This document shows positions 17,947 through 27,486 of a stretch of 64,000 nucleotides of DNA, in pieces. Within the stretch, counting starts at the first letter, position 1, and the number at the start of each line of letters is the position of its first letter. This DNA is from Bradyrhizobium manausense (GTDB taxonomy: Bacteria > Pseudomonadota > Alphaproteobacteria > Rhizobiales > Xanthobacteraceae): assembly GCF_018130615.1 (NCBI RefSeq), contig NZ_JAFCKB010000012.1, positions 143,780 to 207,779 on the forward strand. Direction: 5' to 3'. The notes beneath the pieces were generated by a model. That model had not been told where the DNA came from, did not search any database, and saw only the letters and a list, made by a program, of their open reading frames with translations. Made by a program: the position numbers and the translations under genes.

Positions 17947-18966
17947 GTGACATTGACCGAGATCGTCCGAGACCAGACCATGACACCGGCCGAGAGCCCA
18001 GTCGCAAAGACGGGGGCGGATCTGCGCATCCCGTTCGGCCTTGCACTTGCGGGGCTGGCATGCATGGCGCCGCTGTTCCTCGGCAACTACCCGCTGCATG
18101 CGATCATCATCGCGTTGATCTTCCTGCTCCCGGCCCATGGTCTCAACCTGCTGCTTGGATACACCGGTCTGCTGTCGCTGGCGCAGGCCGCGTTCTTCGG
18201 TATCGGCGCCTATGCCTCGGCGCTGCTGGCGGTGCATTTCGGCACGCCGTTCTATCTGAATTTCCTCGCCGCCGGGCTCGTCGCCGGTGCGATCGCGCTT
18301 CCGCTCGGCATTCCTGCGCTGCGGCTGCGCTCGACGTCGTTCGTGATGTGCACGCTCGGTTTCGTGATCATCGGACAAGCGATCGCGAAGAACTGGATTG
18401 GTCTGACGCGCGGCGACATGGGCCTGGCGGCCATTCCCAAGCCTTACTTCGCGCTAGGACCGGCCTCGTTCACGGTGTCCGGGACCGTCGGGTTCTACTA
18501 TCTGGTGCTCGCCATTGCAGCCCTCGCGACCCTGGCGGTCTATCTGATCGTTCGCTCGCCGGCCGGCCGCAACATGATCGCCATTCGCGAAAACGAGACG
18601 CTGGCGGAATCCGTAGGGATTCCCACCTGGCACTACAAGCTCATCGTGTTCATGATCAGCGCCGTCTTTGCCGGCCTCGGTGGGAGCCTCTATGCGCATT
18701 ACCTCACCGTGGTCAGCCCGCTGACCTTTCAGATGTACTATTCGACGACGATGCTGATCATCGTGCTTGGCGGCGGAGCGGGGACGATCTCGGGCGTCAT
18801 CTTCGGCAGCCTGCTGTTCGTCGGCCTTACCGAAGCCCTGCGCGTCGCGCCGGAGCTGCGCATGATCGCATACGGCTTCTTCCTGCTCGGGCTGGTGTTC
18901 TGGTTCCCGAACGGGTTCGCGCCGCTGATCGGCCGCTTCTGGTCATTCCTCGAGAGGCGCAAATGA
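17947..18966 (+). CDS. Branched-chain-amino-acid-type ABC transporter permease (LivM-like)
   Basis: Inner-membrane permease of up to 339 residues. Core signature HGLNLLLGYTGLLSLAQAAFFGIGAYASALL, then AIRENETLAESVGIPTWHYKLIVFMISAVFAGLGGSLYAHY and GGGAGTISGVIFGSLL, all typical of LivM. The start is uncertain: GTG 17947, TTG 17953 (with TGGGA seven bases upstream) or ATG 17980. Its stop overlaps the start of the LivG-like gene (ATGA). Confidence 0.9.
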   Translation: MTLTEIVRDQTMTPAESPVAKTGADLRIPFGLALAGLACMAPLFLGNYPLHAIIIALIFLLPAHGLNLLLGYTGLLSLAQAAFFGIGAYASALLAVHFGTPFYLNFLAAGLVAGAIALPLGIPALRLRSTSFVMCTLGFVIIGQAIAKNWIGLTRGDMGLAAIPKPYFALGPASFTVSGTVGFYYLVLAIAALATLAVYLIVRSPAGRNMIAIRENETLAESVGIPTWHYKLIVFMISAVFAGLGGSLYAHYLTVVSPLTFQMYYSTTMLIIVLGGGAGTISGVIFGSLLFVGLTEALRVAPELRMIAYGFFLLGLVFWFPNGFAPLIGRFWSFLERRK

Positions 18967-19733
18967 GCGGGCTGCCGATCCTCGACATCTCCGGGCTTTG
19001 CAAGTCCTACGGCGCCGTGCGCGCGGTCGATGGTGTCGACCTGCATGTCGATCGCGGCGAAATCTGCGGGCTGATCGGGCCCAATGGATCCGGAAAGTCT
19101 ACCTTCTTCGATTGCGTGACCGGGCTTGCGAGGCCCAGCGCAGGAGCGGTGAAGCTCGATGGCCAGGACATCACGGGCTGGTCGCTGAGCGATATCGCGC
19201 GGCAGGGGCGCATGCTCCGCTCCTTCCAGAAGACGGTCGTGTTCTCGGCGCTCGATATCGAGGAGAACCTCGTCATCGCCGGCCAGATGTTCACCTTTCC
19301 CGGGATCTGGTCGACCTTCGGGATCGGGGCCGCCGCGCGCAATCGTGTCGCGGCCTTGCGGGAGCGGGCGCGCGAGCTGATCAAGATCGCTGGTCTGTGG
19401 GACGTGCGCTTCCAGGCCGCGGGAAAACTGTCCGGCGGACAGCAGAAGCTGATTCAGTTCGCCTCGATGCTGATGCCGGAGCCAAAACTCATCCTGCTCG
19501 ACGAGCCCATGGCCGGGATCAATCCGAAACTGATCGAGCGTGTGGTGGAGAGTATTCGTCTTGCCAATGCCTCGTTCGGCGTCAGCTTCCTGATCATCGA
19601 GCACAACATCGACGTGGTCACGAGCCTGTGCAGGCGCGTGGTCGTGCTCGACCAGGGCCGCAAGCTCGCTGAAGGAACGCCGGGCGAGATCGTTCAGAAC
19701 CAGGCGGTGCGGGAGGCCTATCTCGGTGGCTGA
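18963..19733 (+). CDS. Branched-chain-amino-acid-type ABC transporter ATP-binding protein (LivG-like)
   Basis: A 256-residue ATPase: Walker A GPNGSGKST, Q-loop RSFQKTVVFSALDIEENLVIA, signature KLSGGQQKLIQ, Walker B KLILLDEPMAGINP, H-loop IIEHNIDVV. The ATG at 18963 overlaps the LivM-like stop. The stop in turn overlaps the GTG start of the LivF-like gene by 8 bp. The ending VREAYLGG matches LivG proteins. Confidence 0.92.
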   Translation: MSGLPILDISGLCKSYGAVRAVDGVDLHVDRGEICGLIGPNGSGKSTFFDCVTGLARPSAGAVKLDGQDITGWSLSDIARQGRMLRSFQKTVVFSALDIEENLVIAGQMFTFPGIWSTFGIGAAARNRVAALRERARELIKIAGLWDVRFQAAGKLSGGQQKLIQFASMLMPEPKLILLDEPMAGINPKLIERVVESIRLANASFGVSFLIIEHNIDVVTSLCRRVVVLDQGRKLAEGTPGEIVQNQAVREAYLGG

Positions 19734-20466
19734 ATCTTCGCTCCTGATCAAGGGACTGCGCGCGGGTTATGGCTCGCTCGACATCCTCAACGGCGTCGAT
19801 CTCGACGTGCCGCAGGGGCAGTTCGTCGCGTTGATGGGCCCGAATGGGGCCGGCAAATCGACGCTGCTTAAGACGCTCTACGGCATGACCACCGTCAAGG
19901 GTGGCAGCATCAATTGGCGGGGCAAGGACATCTCGGCCTTCAAATCGCGGGCGATCCTGGCTGAGGGAATCTCCTGGGTGCCGCAGGGCCGCTGCAACTT
20001 TCCAGTGATGACAGTCGACGAAAACCTGCAGATGGCCGCCTACACGCTGCGCGACAGCAAGGTGAAGGCCGAGCGCGACTATGTCTACGACCTCTTTCCC
20101 ATCCTGAAGACGCGTCGCAACACGCTCGCCGGCAACATGTCCGGCGGCGAGCAGCAATTGCTCGAGGTCGCGATGGCCGTGCTGCAGCGGCCAAAAATCC
20201 TGTTGGTCGACGAACCCTCGGTCGGTCTGTCGCCGACTGCGATCGGCATCGTGTTCGACGAACTGCTGCGCATCAACGCGGCTGGCCAGACCATCTTGTT
20301 GGTCGAGCAGAACACCAAGAAGGCGATGCAGGTTGCGCAGCGCGCGGTCATTCTGCGGCTCGGCAAGGTGATCTGGGACGGTCGCCCCGCTGACATCACC
20401 CACGATGAGCTCGGCGAACTCTTCCTCACCGGCCGCATGCGCGGTGAGACCGACGTCGAGCATTAA
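19726..20466 (+). CDS. Branched-chain-amino-acid-type ABC transporter ATP-binding protein (LivF-like)
   Basis: A 246-residue second ATPase: Walker [34 protein letters not shown] around the Q-loop, signature MSGGEQQLLEVA, Walker B KILLVDEPSVGLSP, switch LLVEQN. The EQN at the H-loop position (Q for H) is normal for LivF. GTG start at 19726 overlaps LivG. The aminotransferase gene follows after 29 bp, so uptake and the first metabolic step are likely co-transcribed. Confidence 0.92.
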   Translation: MAESSLLIKGLRAGYGSLDILNGVDLDVPQGQFVALMGPNGAGKSTLLKTLYGMTTVKGGSINWRGKDISAFKSRAILAEGISWVPQGRCNFPVMTVDENLQMAAYTLRDSKVKAERDYVYDLFPILKTRRNTLAGNMSGGEQQLLEVAMAVLQRPKILLVDEPSVGLSPTAIGIVFDELLRINAAGQTILLVEQNTKKAMQVAQRAVILRLGKVIWDGRPADITHDELGELFLTGRMRGETDVEH

Positions 20467-20495
20467 GACGACTTGCAACTCAAAGGACGACCACA

Positions 20496-21704
20496 GTGAC
20501 GATCTTCGTGCCGGCCGCGCGCGTCTCGCGCATCAAGATTTCTCCGACAACCGCGGCGTCCGCACGAGTGCGCGAGCTGAAGGCCGCTGGCCGCGACATC
20601 GTCGACATGGCGATCGGCGAGCCCGATTTCGACACGCCTGACGACGTCAAGGCAGCGGCACATGCGGCGATCGACCGCGGCGAGACCAAATATACCGCCG
20701 TCAACGGCACCGTGGCGCTGCGCAAGGCGATCATCGCCGACTACAACCGCCGCCTTGGTTTGGAATATGCCGACAACGAGATTTGCGTCGGCGGCGGCGC
20801 CAAGCAGATCCTGTTTCTTGCGCTGATGGCCAGTGTGGAGGAGGGGGCTGAAGTCATCATTCCCGCGCCCTATTGGGTCTCCTATCCCGACATGGTCATT
20901 GCCAATGATGGCAAGCCGGTCATTGTCCGATGCTCCGAGAATCAGGGCTTCAAGCTGACGGCGGAGGCGCTGGAGGCCGCGATCACGTCGAAGACGCGCT
21001 GGCTGATCCTCAATGCGCCGTCGAACCCGACCGGCGCGGCCTATTCCCGTAGTGATCTCGAGGCGCTCGGCGCGGTGCTGCAGCGCCATCCTGATGTCCT
21101 CGTGCTCTCCGACGACATTTACGACCAGATCTGGTACCGCGACGAGCCTGCGACCACGCTCGCGGCGGCGGTGCCTGCCTTGAAGGATCGCATCCTGCTC
21201 ACTAACGGCGTGTCCAAGACCTATGCCATGACCGGATGGCGCATCGGCTATGCCGCAGGTCCCGCGCCGCTGGTCGCGGCGATCAACAAGCTGCAGTCGC
21301 AAATGTCGTCATGCCCGTCGTCGATCAGCCAGGCGGCTGCGGCCCATGCGCTGACCAGCGACCAGTCATTCGTTCACGACAGTGTCAAGCTCTACAAGGA
21401 GCGTCGCGATTATGCCTGTGCCCGGCTGAACGCGATTCTCGGCCTGTCGTGCCTGGTGCCGGATGGTGCCTTCTATCTCTATCCCGGCTGTGCCGGCGTC
21501 ATCGGCAAGACCACGCCGGATGGCAAGGTCATCGAAAACGATCTTGATTTCGTGCTCTATCTTCTGGATGGCGTCGGCCTCGCCGCGGTGCAGGGCGCTG
21601 CCTACGGGCTCTCGCCGTATTTCCGGCTGTCGATCGCGACTTCGATGGAGGCGATCAAGGAGGCCTGCGACCGCATCGAGCAAGCCTGCCGGGTGCTTCG
21701 CTGA
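20496..21704 (+). CDS. Class I PLP-dependent aminotransferase (aspartate aminotransferase-like, subgroup I-beta/gamma)
   Basis: A 402-residue cytoplasmic aminotransferase. It has AIGEPDFDTPDDV near the N-terminus, TKYTAVNGTVALRKAI, the cofactor loop GGGAKQILFLAL, NAPSNPTG, SDDIYDQIWY, the PLP lysine K241 in NGVSKTYAMTGWRIGY, and carboxylate-binding R377 in SPYFRLSIATS. Closest general family is AspC/AAT of rhizobia. Its place at the end of a transporter operon, rather than among housekeeping genes, suggests it removes the amino group from the imported compound or a metabolite. Start is GTG after AAAGGACGACC. Confidence 0.88.
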   Translation: MTIFVPAARVSRIKISPTTAASARVRELKAAGRDIVDMAIGEPDFDTPDDVKAAAHAAIDRGETKYTAVNGTVALRKAIIADYNRRLGLEYADNEICVGGGAKQILFLALMASVEEGAEVIIPAPYWVSYPDMVIANDGKPVIVRCSENQGFKLTAEALEAAITSKTRWLILNAPSNPTGAAYSRSDLEALGAVLQRHPDVLVLSDDIYDQIWYRDEPATTLAAAVPALKDRILLTNGVSKTYAMTGWRIGYAAGPAPLVAAINKLQSQMSSCPSSISQAAAAHALTSDQSFVHDSVKLYKERRDYACARLNAILGLSCLVPDGAFYLYPGCAGVIGKTTPDGKVIENDLDFVLYLLDGVGLAAVQGAAYGLSPYFRLSIATSMEAIKEACDRIEQACRVLR

Positions 21705-21752
21705 GCGCTGTTCGGGGACGGACGAGAAAGGCTGACGGCTTGAGAGGAATAT

Positions 21753-21766
21753 CATTGAAATCAATG
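21753..21766. promoter_or_regulatory. Inverted repeat CATTGA-AA-TCAATG upstream of the LysR gene
   Basis: Perfect 6-bp arms with a 2-base centre, 60 bp before the LysR-type gene and after the aminotransferase stop. It does not resemble the GCCATA box. It could be part of the regulator promoter; nothing more can be said. Confidence 0.35.
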
Positions 21767-21825
21767 GGCTAGATAAAGGATATTGCTGGTCAGGATCACA
21801 TTCTCAGAGCTGGTATTCGGCCCCT

Positions 21826-22764
21826 ATGAGCGTCGATTTCAGGAAGCTGAAAAGCTTTGTCAAAGTCGTCGATGCCGGCAGCGTTTCGCGGGCCGCTGGC
21901 CTGCTGCGAACGGCGCAGCCGGCACTCTCGCAGCAGATTGCCGCGCTCGAGAGTCACTTCAAACACAAGCTTCTCCTGCGCAGCAATCACGGTATCGTTC
22001 CGACCGAAGCGGGCCTCATTCTCTATCGTCATGCGCAACTGCTGCTGAAGCAGATCGAGCAGGCGCAGATCGATATCGACCAGTCGACCAAGGCGCTTGC
22101 AGGTCGCGTGTCGATCGGGCTTGCGACCTATTCGGCGTCGAGCACGCTATCGCTGCCGATCCTGAAAGAGATGTCCGCGCTGCATCCGCAGATCATCGTC
22201 CACATCAACGATAGTTTCGGTCATGTGCTGAGCGAGCTCATCATGACCGGCAAGATGGATATGGCGATGATCTACGGCTCCGGTCCGATCAAGGGCGTCA
22301 AACTGCAGCCATTGTTTCGGGAGGAGTTGTATCTGGTCTCGCGCGCGGAGTTGGCGGCAAAGAAGCAAAGCGACGAAGCGCTCCCGCTCTCGGCGCTTGC
22401 CGAGGTCAAGCTGTTGCTGCCGAGCCAGGGCCATTTCCTGCGCCGCCTGATCGACGAATCCCTGGCGCGGGCGCGGGTGACACCGAATGTCGTGTCGGAG
22501 ATCGAGTCGGTCTCTGCGCTCGGGGCGGCCGTGACGGAGGGGCTCGGCTCGACCATTTTACCGGCGTCCGTGGCGGCGAGTGCGTCGAGCTTTGACGGCG
22601 TCGAGGTTCGCCGGCTCGTTCGCCCGGCCATCGAAGCAACCGTTTCGCTGTGCGTATCGGACCACCTCCCGCTCTCGGAGCCTGCGCTTGCGACCCGATC
22701 GGTGCTTCTCACTGTCGTGGAGAAGCTCATGCGCAGCCATCCGCAGGGCATCCGCGCGGTCTGA
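21826..22764 (+). CDS. LysR-family transcriptional regulator of the amino-compound regulon
   Basis: A 312-residue regulator. The N-terminal winged helix-turn-helix (about 3-60) includes FVKVVDAGSVSRAAGLLRTAQPALSQQIAALE. A periplasmic-binding-like effector domain covers about 90-300. It lies between the transporter/aminotransferase operon and the hydantoinase operon, both of which carry the same GCCATA-N9-TATGGC box, so it most likely binds both. Unlike many LysR genes it is not divergent from its target but points towards it, 132 bp upstream of the hydantoinase start. Confidence 0.9.
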   Translation: MSVDFRKLKSFVKVVDAGSVSRAAGLLRTAQPALSQQIAALESHFKHKLLLRSNHGIVPTEAGLILYRHAQLLLKQIEQAQIDIDQSTKALAGRVSIGLATYSASSTLSLPILKEMSALHPQIIVHINDSFGHVLSELIMTGKMDMAMIYGSGPIKGVKLQPLFREELYLVSRAELAAKKQSDEALPLSALAEVKLLLPSQGHFLRRLIDESLARARVTPNVVSEIESVSALGAAVTEGLGSTILPASVAASASSFDGVEVRRLVRPAIEATVSLCVSDHLPLSEPALATRSVLLTVVEKLMRSHPQGIRAV

Positions 22765-22802
22765 GCAACAACGTGCCCGGCGCCTGTTGTGCGCCGGATC
22801 AG

Positions 22803-22823
22803 GCCATAAACAAAACCTATGGC
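22803..22823. promoter_or_regulatory. LysR-type operator box B, GCCATA-N9-TATGGC
   Basis: Perfect 6-bp arms and 9-base spacer with the T-N11-A core, followed by GGCAGACCG at 22824-22832. Arms, spacer length and flank are identical in layout to box A at 15696-15725, and further matches continue downstream (AGT..TG, then a TATTT..TACC segment). It sits 73 bp before the hydantoinase subunit A start, a typical LysR recognition distance. Confidence 0.74.
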
Positions 22824-22896
22824 GGCAGACCGGAGTTATGGTGGTCGGTCGCAACCGTATTTCCTACCCTCGAAGACGATCGCTCCGAGGAAACAG

Positions 22897-24963
22897 ATGG
22901 CCAAGCTCGCATTCGATACCGGGGGAACCTTTACCGATTTCGCACTGCTCGACGACAAGGGCGAACTTCATCTTCACAAAGTGCTGAGCACACCTGCCAA
23001 TCCAGCCGAAGCAGTGGTTCGCGGTGTTTCCGAATTGCTCGCGCAATTTGGCGACGTCGTCGATCTCGACGATCTTCAGGTGCTCGGAGCAACCACCGTC
23101 GTCACCAATGCCGTGTTGGAGCGCAAGGGCGTCAAGACCGGATTCATCTCGACCGCCGGTTTTCAGGATATGCTGCGCATCCGTAACGAAGGGCGTTACG
23201 ACCTCTACGACCTGAACTTGAAATATCCCGACCCGCTGGTGACGCGCGCGCACAGCTTTGGCGCCGTCGAGCGCATGTCGGCCGACGGCGAGGTCATTAC
23301 GGCGCTCGAGGAGGAGACGGTCCACGAAATTGCCGAGCGGTTGCGCGAGGAAGGCATCAAGTCCGTCGCCGTCTGCCTGCTGCATGCCTACAAATATCCG
23401 GATCATGAGCAGCGCATCGCCGCGCTGCTGCGGGAAGAGGATCCCGATATCTTCGTGTCGCTGTCATCGGAGGTCTGTCCGGAGGTTCGCGAGTTCGACC
23501 GCGCCTCGACGACTGTGGTCAATGCCTATACGCGGCCGCAGATGTCCGGCCATGTCGCCCATCTCGAACGCGAATTCGCTGCCAAGGGTATCAATCGCCA
23601 GGTGCTCTGGATGACCTCGTCGGGCGGCCTGGTTCCGAGCAGCCGCGCTGCGGAGTTGCCGGTTCGTCTGATTGAATCGGGGCCGGCCGCCGGCGCCGTC
23701 GCCGCCGCCGAGTTCGGCCGCATCGCCGGCGAGGGCAGCGTACTGTCATTCGACATGGGCGGCACCACCGCAAAGCTTTGTCTGATCCCGAACGGCGAAC
23801 CGACGGTCGGTACGGATCTTGAAGTCGCACACTATCATCGCTTCCGCAAAGGTTCTGGCTTTCCCTTAAAAATCCAGTCGATCCGCATGATCGAGATCGG
23901 GGCCGGCGGCGGCTCGATCGCCGCGAAGAATCCGCTGGGCTTGCTCGATGTCGGACCGCGTTCGGCGGGCGCGCAACCGGGACCGGCTGCGTATCAGCGG
24001 GGTGGCACCGAGCCGACCGTGACAGACGCCGACATTCTGCTCGGTTACATGGGGACGGAATCCTTTGTCGGTGGCTCGTTCAAGGTGTCGAAAGATGCCG
24101 CGCTTGCGGCCATGACAAAGCTCGCAAGCTCCCTCGATGTGAGCGTGCCGCGTTGCGCATTCGGTATCCACGACCTCGTCAATGAGTCCATGAGCAAGGC
24201 GGCCGCGGTGCACGCAACCGACCTCGGCGTCGATCCGCGCAGCCTGCCGATGGTCGCGTTCGGCGGGGCCGGCCCCGTGCATGCCTATGGGATCGCGCGC
24301 AAGCTCGGCATCAAGCGCATTATCTGCCCGACCGGGGCCGGCGTGACTTCGGCGATCGGCTTGTTGATCGCGCCAGTGGCGGTTGATCTGTCCGCGAGTT
24401 TTCCGATGCAGGTCGAAAATTGGGATTTCGACGCGATGAACCGTCTGCTCAGCGATCTCTCTGCGCAAGGCGCCGAAGTCGTCCGTGCCGCCGGCGTTGC
24501 GCCGGAGACGATCACCAACACCTACACGGTCGATATGCGCCACGTCGGTCAGGGCCACGAGATCACCGTGGCATTGCCCGATCGCCGCCTGCCGCGGGAG
24601 AAATTCTTTGAGCAACTGCTCGGAAATTTCTACAAGCTCTATCGCGAACTGTTTGGCCGCACGGTCGCAGGCTCGTCGGTCGAGGTGATCACCTGGCGCC
24701 TGCGTTCCAGCGGCCAGAAAGATGAAGTGACCCGTCCGCACACGCGTCACGCTGCGGAAGCTAGGAAGGGCACACGCTCAGTCTATTTCAGCGAGCACGG
24801 CGGCTTCGTCGAAACGCCAGTCTACGATCACTATAAACTGCCCGTTGGCGAGGCGATCCAGGGACCTGCCATCGTTGAGCAGCGGGAGTCGACAGCAGTC
24901 GTCGGACCGAGCGGCACCGCCCACGTCGACATCAATGGCAACCTCGTGATCAACATCGCCTAA
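22897..24963 (+). CDS. ATP-dependent hydantoinase / oxoprolinase subunit A (HyuA family)
   Basis: A 688-residue protein of the HyuA/acetone-carboxylase-beta superfamily. It has the N-terminal phosphate loop FDTGGTFTD (6-14), GATTVVTNAVLERKG, the second ATP motif FDMGGTTAK (about 285-293), GAGGGSIA, GPRSAGAQPGPA and AFGGAGPVHA. Family enzymes couple ATP hydrolysis to opening of cyclic amides (hydantoins, 5-oxoproline) or related carboxylations. The frame runs back to 22819, but that would place coding sequence inside the operator; ATG 22897 after CCGAGGAAACAG gives the family N-terminus. It functions with the B subunit encoded 13 bp downstream. Confidence 0.9.
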   Translation: MAKLAFDTGGTFTDFALLDDKGELHLHKVLSTPANPAEAVVRGVSELLAQFGDVVDLDDLQVLGATTVVTNAVLERKGVKTGFISTAGFQDMLRIRNEGRYDLYDLNLKYPDPLVTRAHSFGAVERMSADGEVITALEEETVHEIAERLREEGIKSVAVCLLHAYKYPDHEQRIAALLREEDPDIFVSLSSEVCPEVREFDRASTTVVNAYTRPQMSGHVAHLEREFAAKGINRQVLWMTSSGGLVPSSRAAELPVRLIESGPAAGAVAAAEFGRIAGEGSVLSFDMGGTTAKLCLIPNGEPTVGTDLEVAHYHRFRKGSGFPLKIQSIRMIEIGAGGGSIAAKNPLGLLDVGPRSAGAQPGPAAYQRGGTEPTVTDADILLGYMGTESFVGGSFKVSKDAALAAMTKLASSLDVSVPRCAFGIHDLVNESMSKAAAVHATDLGVDPRSLPMVAFGGAGPVHAYGIARKLGIKRIICPTGAGVTSAIGLLIAPVAVDLSASFPMQVENWDFDAMNRLLSDLSAQGAEVVRAAGVAPETITNTYTVDMRHVGQGHEITVALPDRRLPREKFFEQLLGNFYKLYRELFGRTVAGSSVEVITWRLRSSGQKDEVTRPHTRHAAEARKGTRSVYFSEHGGFVETPVYDHYKLPVGEAIQGPAIVEQRESTAVVGPSGTAHVDINGNLVINIA

Positions 24964-24976
24964 GGACGTCGCTCTC

Positions 24977-26659
24977 ATGTCCGTGAATGCTGCCGACTTC
25001 AACGATCCCATCAATTTGCAGGTGATGTGGAACCGGTTGATCTTCATCGCCGATCAGGCCGACATCGTGCTCGGCCGCACCGCGTTCTCGCCGATCGTGC
25101 GTGAGAACCATGATTATGTGACCGTGCTGCTCGACAGTCGCGGCCGTGCGCTGGCCCAATGCACCTGGTCGATTCCGGTGTTCATCACCTCGCTGCCGGT
25201 CGCTGCGCAGAAATACTTCCTGCCGAAGTTTCCGGCTGAAACGTTGCAAGAGGGCGACGTACTCGCAACCAACGACCCCGAGATCGGCACCGGCCATCTG
25301 CCCGACGTGACGATGATCACACCGATCTTCAAGAACGGCAAGGTCGTGGCCTATGCCGGTTCGATCGCGCATCTGCCCGACATCGGTGGCGCTCCCTTGC
25401 ACTCTGAAGCCAGCGACATCTTCGAAGAGGGTATTCGTTTCCCGATCGTGAAGCTGCACAAGGCCGGCGTTCCCAACCAGGACGTGCTCGACATCATTGC
25501 CGCTTCCGTTCGCCTCCCGACCGAGGTGATGGGCGATCTCGAATCCATGGTTGCAGCCAACAACGTCATGGGCCGGGAACTAGTCAAATTCCTGGACGAG
25601 TATGGGCTAGATGGCGTCGATCAACTGGCCGACGCGATCCACACTCGCTCCGAGGCGCAGACTCGGCGTGCGATCCGGCAGTGGCCGAACGGCACCTACA
25701 GCGCCGAGGTGCTGCTCGACGGCTACGACACCGACGTGACGCTGAAGGCGGCCGTGATTGTCCGCGACGAGTCCATCCACGTCGACTACACCGGGACGTC
25801 AGAGCAAATTCTTCACTCGATCAACTGCCGGACGAACTATCGCTACGCTCATTCGGTCTATGCGCTGAAATGCCTGCTTGACCCGGATACGCCGAACAAC
25901 GAGGGCTGCATCACCCCGATCACGGATGAGGCGCCGCTGGGCTCGATTCTCAATCCCGAGGAGTGGACGGCTGGCAATTCGCGTAACTTGATTGGGCACG
26001 TCATTCCCTCGTTGATCTTCAAGGCGTTGGAAGGCGTGGTGCCTGAAAAGGTGATGGGTGACAGCGGAGGCGCACCGATCTGGGCCGCCAATTGCGTGGG
26101 CCGCCGCGACGACGGTTCGCAATATGGCTCGGTCCAGAATTTTCACGGTGGGCAGGGCGCGCGCGCCGAGTTCGATGGCCTCGATACGCTGAGCTTTCCG
26201 TCGAATTGCAAGGTCACCGCGATCGAGATGTTCGAGATCGCCGTGCCTGCGCTCACCGAATGCAAGGAACTGATTCCGGACTCCGGCGGAGCCGGCAAGA
26301 GCCGCGGTGGTCTCGGCCAGCGCGTCGTGCTGCGCAACCTCGGTTGCAATCCGATGAATATCTACCTGGCGTCGGAGCGCGTGCGGCATCCCTGTTTTGG
26401 TGTTGTGAGCGGTAAGTCCGGTCGCGCCGGAAAAGTGTACAGAAACGGCGAGCCGCAATTTCCCAAGGGCAAGGTGGTGCTGAAGACCGGTGACCGCCTG
26501 GAAGTTGAGACGCCGGGCGGTGGAGGCTGGGGACGCACAGCCGATCGTGCGGCCGCTGCGATCGAAATCGATCTCGCCGAAGGCTTGATTACGCCCGAGG
26601 CCGCGAGGCAAATTTACGACTATCAGCGCTCAAGCGTGGCGGCGACCGCCGCCGAATAG
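24977..26659 (+). CDS. ATP-dependent hydantoinase / oxoprolinase subunit B (HyuB family)
   Basis: A 560-residue partner of the upstream A subunit. Characteristic segments are LGRTAFSPIVRENHDYV, ATNDPEIGTGHLPDVTMITP (about 95-114), DIFEEGIRFP, DYTGTS and the C-terminal TPGGGGWGR (about 512-520). The length is normal. Together A and B are expected to form a cytoplasmic complex acting on a cyclic imide, hydantoin or lactam; the substrate is not determined by sequence. Confidence 0.9.
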   Translation: MSVNAADFNDPINLQVMWNRLIFIADQADIVLGRTAFSPIVRENHDYVTVLLDSRGRALAQCTWSIPVFITSLPVAAQKYFLPKFPAETLQEGDVLATNDPEIGTGHLPDVTMITPIFKNGKVVAYAGSIAHLPDIGGAPLHSEASDIFEEGIRFPIVKLHKAGVPNQDVLDIIAASVRLPTEVMGDLESMVAANNVMGRELVKFLDEYGLDGVDQLADAIHTRSEAQTRRAIRQWPNGTYSAEVLLDGYDTDVTLKAAVIVRDESIHVDYTGTSEQILHSINCRTNYRYAHSVYALKCLLDPDTPNNEGCITPITDEAPLGSILNPEEWTAGNSRNLIGHVIPSLIFKALEGVVPEKVMGDSGGAPIWAANCVGRRDDGSQYGSVQNFHGGQGARAEFDGLDTLSFPSNCKVTAIEMFEIAVPALTECKELIPDSGGAGKSRGGLGQRVVLRNLGCNPMNIYLASERVRHPCFGVVSGKSGRAGKVYRNGEPQFPKGKVVLKTGDRLEVETPGGGGWGRTADRAAAAIEIDLAEGLITPEAARQIYDYQRSSVAATAAE

Positions 26660-26669
26660 GTGGAAAACC

Positions 26670-27473
26670 ATGTCTCTGCTTGCTGGAAAGGTCGCACTCG
26701 TCACCGGCGCAGGTACGGGGATCGGGCGTGAGACCGCGATCCTGTTGGCGCAGGAGGGCGCAACGGTCGTTCTGACGGGCCGTCGGATCGATCCGCTACG
26801 CGAGGTTGTCGCTGCAATCGAGAAGGCAGGCGGCAGGGCCGTCGCCCATGTGCTGGATGTGTCGTCGCGCGAGGCGATTCTCGAGACGGTTGCCTGGGCC
26901 AAGCGCAATGTCGGCGCGATCGACATTCTTGTGAACAATGCCGGCAGCGCCAGCAAGGTGCTGAACGCCCGCTTCCTCAGCGAGGCGGAGTGGAATGCCA
27001 CGGTGAACGTCAATCTCACCGCGGTGTTCAACCTGACCCAGGCCGTGCTGGAAGACATGATTGCCAAGAAGGAAGGGACGGTAATTACCGTATCGTCGCT
27101 GGCGGTCGTCAATCCCAATCTGCTTGGCGGCGCCGCTTACGGTGCGGCCAAGGCCGGCGTGAAGAACTTCATGACATTCCTGCACAACACCTATCGCAAC
27201 CAGGGCATCCGTGCGACGGCCATCCTGCCGGGTGAGACTGATACCCCGATCATGAACAATCGTGCGAGGCCGCCGCTTGATGGCGAGCGCGCTGTGATGC
27301 TCAATCCGCATGATGTCGCGCGTGCCGTTCTGCTCTGCGCCAGCCTGCAGAAGGGGGCCATGATTCCCGAGCTGCACATCTGCCCGACTTTCATGCGTGA
27401 CACCTCCGCCGACATTGAGACGGCCCGCTGGGTCGGCGCGCCAGAAGGCCTCGCCGACAAACCGAAGAGTTGA
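26670..27473 (+). CDS. Short-chain dehydrogenase/reductase
   Basis: A 267-residue classical SDR: cofactor loop VTGAGTGIG (11-19), an arginine pair after the second beta strand (TGRR, 37-40) that suggests NADP could be used, NNAG (89-92), serines 142-143, and Y157-x3-K161. It lies 10 bp after the B subunit and 13 bp before the aldolase gene. Its likely job is oxidation or reduction of a hydroxyl or keto intermediate in the same pathway. The exact substrate cannot be named. Confidence 0.86.
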   Translation: MSLLAGKVALVTGAGTGIGRETAILLAQEGATVVLTGRRIDPLREVVAAIEKAGGRAVAHVLDVSSREAILETVAWAKRNVGAIDILVNNAGSASKVLNARFLSEAEWNATVNVNLTAVFNLTQAVLEDMIAKKEGTVITVSSLAVVNPNLLGGAAYGAAKAGVKNFMTFLHNTYRNQGIRATAILPGETDTPIMNNRARPPLDGERAVMLNPHDVARAVLLCASLQKGAMIPELHICPTFMRDTSADIETARWVGAPEGLADKPKS

Positions 27474-27486
27474 GAGGGAATTTTTC

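Noticed and set aside
22819-22896. Upstream in-frame start for the HyuA-type gene
   Set aside because: It would put coding sequence inside the LysR box; the ATG at 22897 has a good ribosome site and gives the family N-terminus.
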